DNA from: Paraburkholderia phenazinium
Lineage (GTDB): Bacteria > Pseudomonadota > Gammaproteobacteria > Burkholderiales > Burkholderiaceae
Length of the DNA stretch: 64,000 nt
NCBI RefSeq assembly: GCF_900100735.1
Contig: NZ_FNCJ01000002.1
Coordinates: 248,001 to 312,000, forward strand
Direction of reading: 5' to 3'
Under the pieces are notes generated by a model. The model did not search any database. It had not been told where the DNA came from and worked only from the letters and a program-made list of their open reading frames with translations. Numbering within the stretch: position 1 is the first letter of the stretch; each line of letters opens with the position of its first letter. Positions 62,173 to 64,000 of this stretch are shown one piece after another. The position numbers and the translations under genes were made by a program.

Positions 62173-62952
62173 TCAATCTCCGTGTTGAATGCCGTTAAAT
62201 ACGCCGGCTGAAAGCATCCCTGCCAGGTTGGCCTGGATGTCGAAGGAGGGCGCCTCCTGAAACGCCGCCGCGACCGCTTCGCCCAGTGATGCGCCTTCGA
62301 GAAGATGGGTCAGGAAGGCCGCACCGCCAGCCGGCAGGCGCGATACCAAAACCTCATGTTCGGGTCGTGTCACGAGTGCGTCCTCCGCTTCGCTTGAGCG
62401 GAGCGGCGTAACGGGACCATCGTTCCGGTTCATCGCAAAGATGGCCACGGCGGGATAGCGTGATCGCACCACTCGCGCGGCGGGGTGTGGCGTGAAGCGG
62501 ACTTCGGCGAGAGACGCCGGTTCGATCCCGGCTAACGCCTCGGCAGCAAGCACAGGCAGGTCGGCTGCGTGATAGGCATCCAGCCACGCCCGCTCGATGC
62601 GCGCGGTATCCGCAAGCCAGGGCATCTCGCGTGCATATTCGTAGGATTCGATGAACGCAGGAAAGTCCCGTCCGTACTCGAACAGCAGCGGCGAAGTGGG
62701 AGGCGTCGCGCGGAGATGGAAACGGGCCATCGCCCTGAAGAAGTCGGCGCCGGTGATGCGCTGGATAGCAGGATAGACCGCTGCCAGCGCATCGATGAGG
62801 CTGACCGTGACATTGTTGCGATAAACGTTGTAGCGCTTGACCACACGCTTGCCAGGCGCGGCGATGACGTCTTCAGGCGCGGTGATCGATGGGTCCGTCA
62901 AACCCAGTGCAAACGCGGTGGCGTGGCCGCCCGAAGGATTTTCAGGCCGCAT
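62173..62952 (-). CDS. DUF2063 partner protein of an MNIO enzyme (BufC-like)
   Basis: 259 residues with GAGGAGG 6 nt upstream. The N-terminal half has RYNVYRNNVTVSLIDALAAVYPAIQRITG, the hallmark of DUF2063; the C-terminal half is a beta-rich substrate-handling domain (EHEVLVSRLPAGGAAFLTHLLEGASLGEA). These proteins bind the precursor peptide and hand it to the DUF692 oxidase. The gene overlaps the DUF692 gene by 11 bp. It appears intact. Confidence 0.88.
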   Translation of the reverse strand: MRPENPSGGHATAFALGLTDPSITAPEDVIAAPGKRVVKRYNVYRNNVTVSLIDALAAVYPAIQRITGADFFRAMARFHLRATPPTSPLLFEYGRDFPAFIESYEYAREMPWLADTARIERAWLDAYHAADLPVLAAEALAGIEPASLAEVRFTPHPAARVVRSRYPAVAIFAMNRNDGPVTPLRSSEAEDALVTRPEHEVLVSRLPAGGAAFLTHLLEGASLGEAVAAAFQEAPSFDIQANLAGMLSAGVFNGIQHGD

Positions 62953-63865
62953 GGCTGGCCTCCTCAGCTACTGATACGCCTTCTTCAGCCATGATGTGCC
63001 GCGCGGATAGCGCCTGAGCCCGCAACGCAGGCCATGCGGGAAGGTTGCTATCCCATTCGATCAGCGTGGGCCTTGGGCCGATTCGCGCAAGGAGATCCCG
63101 ATAGAGACGCCAGACGGGATCGGAAATGGCGCAGTCGTGGCTATCGATGAGCAGCAGTTCGTTTTCGTCGTCGCGCTGCTCGCTATGTCCGGCCAGGTGT
63201 ATTTCGCCCACCTGTTCAAGCGGTAATCCGTCAAGATACGCCTCGGCGGAAAAGCCGTGATTGGTCGCGGAAACGAACACGTTATTGAGGTCCAGCAACA
63301 GGCCGCAACCGGTGTGTTGAACGACTGCGCGGATGAATTCGGTTTCGCTCAATGTCGAGGACGCGAACGCGACATAGGTCGACGGGTTCTCAAGAAGGAG
63401 GGGACGTTTGATCGCGTCCTGGACCTGGCCGATGTGTTCGCACACGTGCTCGAGCGTTGCTTTCGTGTACGGCAACGGCAGGAGATCGTTGAAGAATGTG
63501 CCGCCGTGTGACGACCACGCGAGGTGCTCAGACACCAGCATGGGCTCGTAGCGCGTCACCAGGTCGCGAAAGCGCGCGAGATGCGTGAGGTCAAGTGCTC
63601 CAGGTCCGCCGATCGACATGCATACGCCGTGAACGGAGAGCGGATAGGCCTCGCGGATCGCAGCAAGTGCTCGGTGGGGTGGACCACCGGCGCCCATATA
63701 GTTCTCGGCGTGAACTTCGAAGAAGCCATCCTTCAGGCCGTCCGCGCAAATCGCGCTCAGGTGTTCATGCTTGAAACTGGTTCCGACAAGCCCTTGAGCG
63801 CGACGTGTCACGCCACTCGAACAGCCAGGCTCGCAAACCGCCGTTGTCCTTGAGGTATCGTTCAT
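62942..63865 (-). CDS. DUF692 multinuclear iron oxidase (MNIO, BufB-like)
   Basis: 307 residues behind GGGAG. The TIM-barrel metal ligands appear intact: His in LSVHGVCMSIGG, His in VSEHLAW, Glu in LLLENPSTYV, Asn in LDLNNVFVSATNHGF, His in IHLAGH, Asp/His in IDSHD and Glu in IEWDSN. MNIO enzymes convert Cys residues of ribosomal peptides (methanobactin, bufferins) into thiooxazole or similar groups, giving metal-binding peptides. The bufA-type precursor expected directly upstream is represented here only by a 22-codon ORF. Confidence 0.92.
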   Translation of the reverse strand: MNDTSRTTAVCEPGCSSGVTRRAQGLVGTSFKHEHLSAICADGLKDGFFEVHAENYMGAGGPPHRALAAIREAYPLSVHGVCMSIGGPGALDLTHLARFRDLVTRYEPMLVSEHLAWSSHGGTFFNDLLPLPYTKATLEHVCEHIGQVQDAIKRPLLLENPSTYVAFASSTLSETEFIRAVVQHTGCGLLLDLNNVFVSATNHGFSAEAYLDGLPLEQVGEIHLAGHSEQRDDENELLLIDSHDCAISDPVWRLYRDLLARIGPRPTLIEWDSNLPAWPALRAQALSARHIMAEEGVSVAEEASHAA

Positions 63866-63897
63866 GGCCGCTCCCGTTCATCAAGCCGTTGGCCGGT

Positions 63898-63966
63898 TCA
63901 GGACTTTAGCGGCGTGAGCGAGCCATGGCCACCGCCCGGCACTTCGATCGTGGCTTTTGTGGACAT
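63898..63966 (-). CDS. 22-codon ORF at the bufferin-precursor position
   Basis: ATG 63966 with GGAGAA 7 nt upstream, TGA at 63898. The peptide begins MSTKATI and ends GGGHGSLTPLKS, with no Cys. The tail resembles, as I recall them, the C-terminal ends of DUF2282 bufferin precursors, while the first seven residues look like the start of an export signal. The simplest reading is a bufA gene whose signal-peptide core and Cys-rich core were deleted in frame. Alternatives are a separate mini-peptide, or a second, intact precursor gene beyond the window edge. It precedes the DUF692 gene by 32 bp. Confidence 0.5.
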   Translation of the reverse strand: MSTKATIEVPGGGHGSLTPLKS

Positions 63967-64000
63967 CGAATTTCTCCAGAGGTTAGAAGGTATCCGTGAT

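Noticed and set aside
1..64000. CRISPR arrays, tRNA, rRNA, prophage or plasmid origin
   Set aside because: No regularly spaced repeats, tRNA cloverleaf sequence, rRNA segments, phage structural genes or replication genes were seen anywhere in the window.

Overview
The window is GC-rich, densely coded and strongly biased to G or C at third codon positions. Its families (XapX/DUF1427, DUF3331, NodT-type efflux lipoproteins, FixJ-type two-component pairs, an FdhF/YdeP oxidoreductase with a cyanide-insensitive quinol oxidase, and many LysR, AraC and TetR regulators) point to Burkholderiaceae, most likely Paraburkholderia. No core housekeeping genes, rRNA or tRNA were seen. Sensing, efflux, catabolism and redox genes dominate, which suggests a secondary chromosome or megaplasmid; that placement is inference.

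Layout. 1-212 is the 3' end of an unrecognised cysteine-rich gene. 586-5883 is a same-strand run: HD-fold protein, XapX membrane protein, two-domain VOC protein, alginate-export-type porin, and a cNMP-binding/thioredoxin-reductase-like flavoprotein. At 6181-12017 a decayed receiver-only response regulator overlaps an 1861-residue Ser/Thr-kinase-like/AAA/GAF/PAS/histidine kinase. 12377-13417 is an exported alpha/beta hydrolase. 13637-19629 (minus) is an RND tripartite pump. 19963-25000 holds a chloroperoxidase-type hydrolase, a C-terminally shortened winged-helix/NB-ARC regulator, an AraC and a LysR regulator. 25120-32765 is mostly one minus-strand catabolic block: TetR, VOC protein, FAD monooxygenase, DUF485/ActP symporter, Tat-exported amidohydrolase; a second monooxygenase and a DUF3331 gene lie beside it. 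33089-36082 is the full-length winged-helix/NB-ARC/TPR regulator. 36090-39023 is a LysR gene divergent from poxB. 39120-43994 is an AaeB/AaeA-like aromatic-acid efflux operon. 44178-47305 is a PRC-barrel protein plus a coupled PAS kinase/FixJ-type regulator pair. 47649-49245 is AraC, a small ORF and a second DUF3331 gene. 49361-50121 is an insertion-sequence graveyard (IS110 and IS5 remnants). 50142-54895 (minus) is an overlapping ydeP-cioA-cioB operon. 55207-58848 holds a membrane protein, a third, shortest winged-helix/NB-ARC regulator, a FixJ-type regulator and an intact receiver-only regulator. 59390-61087 is a chemoreceptor. 61208-63966 is a bufferin-like (DUF692/DUF2063/DoxX/NrsF) metallopeptide-modification operon whose precursor and DoxX genes appear broken.

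Themes. First, signalling genes recur as paralogues at different stages of decay: two receiver-only regulators, three winged-helix/NB-ARC regulators and two PAS kinases. Second, an undescribed composite DNA motif recurs: a 63-bp two-block element occurs in two intergenic regions 35 kb apart with identical internal spacing, and single blocks occur at three other places. It may tie these scattered signalling genes into one regulon. Third, the bufferin-like operon keeps intact modification enzymes, but the precursor position holds only a cysteine-free 22-codon ORF. All assignments come from reading the sequence; no database search was run.
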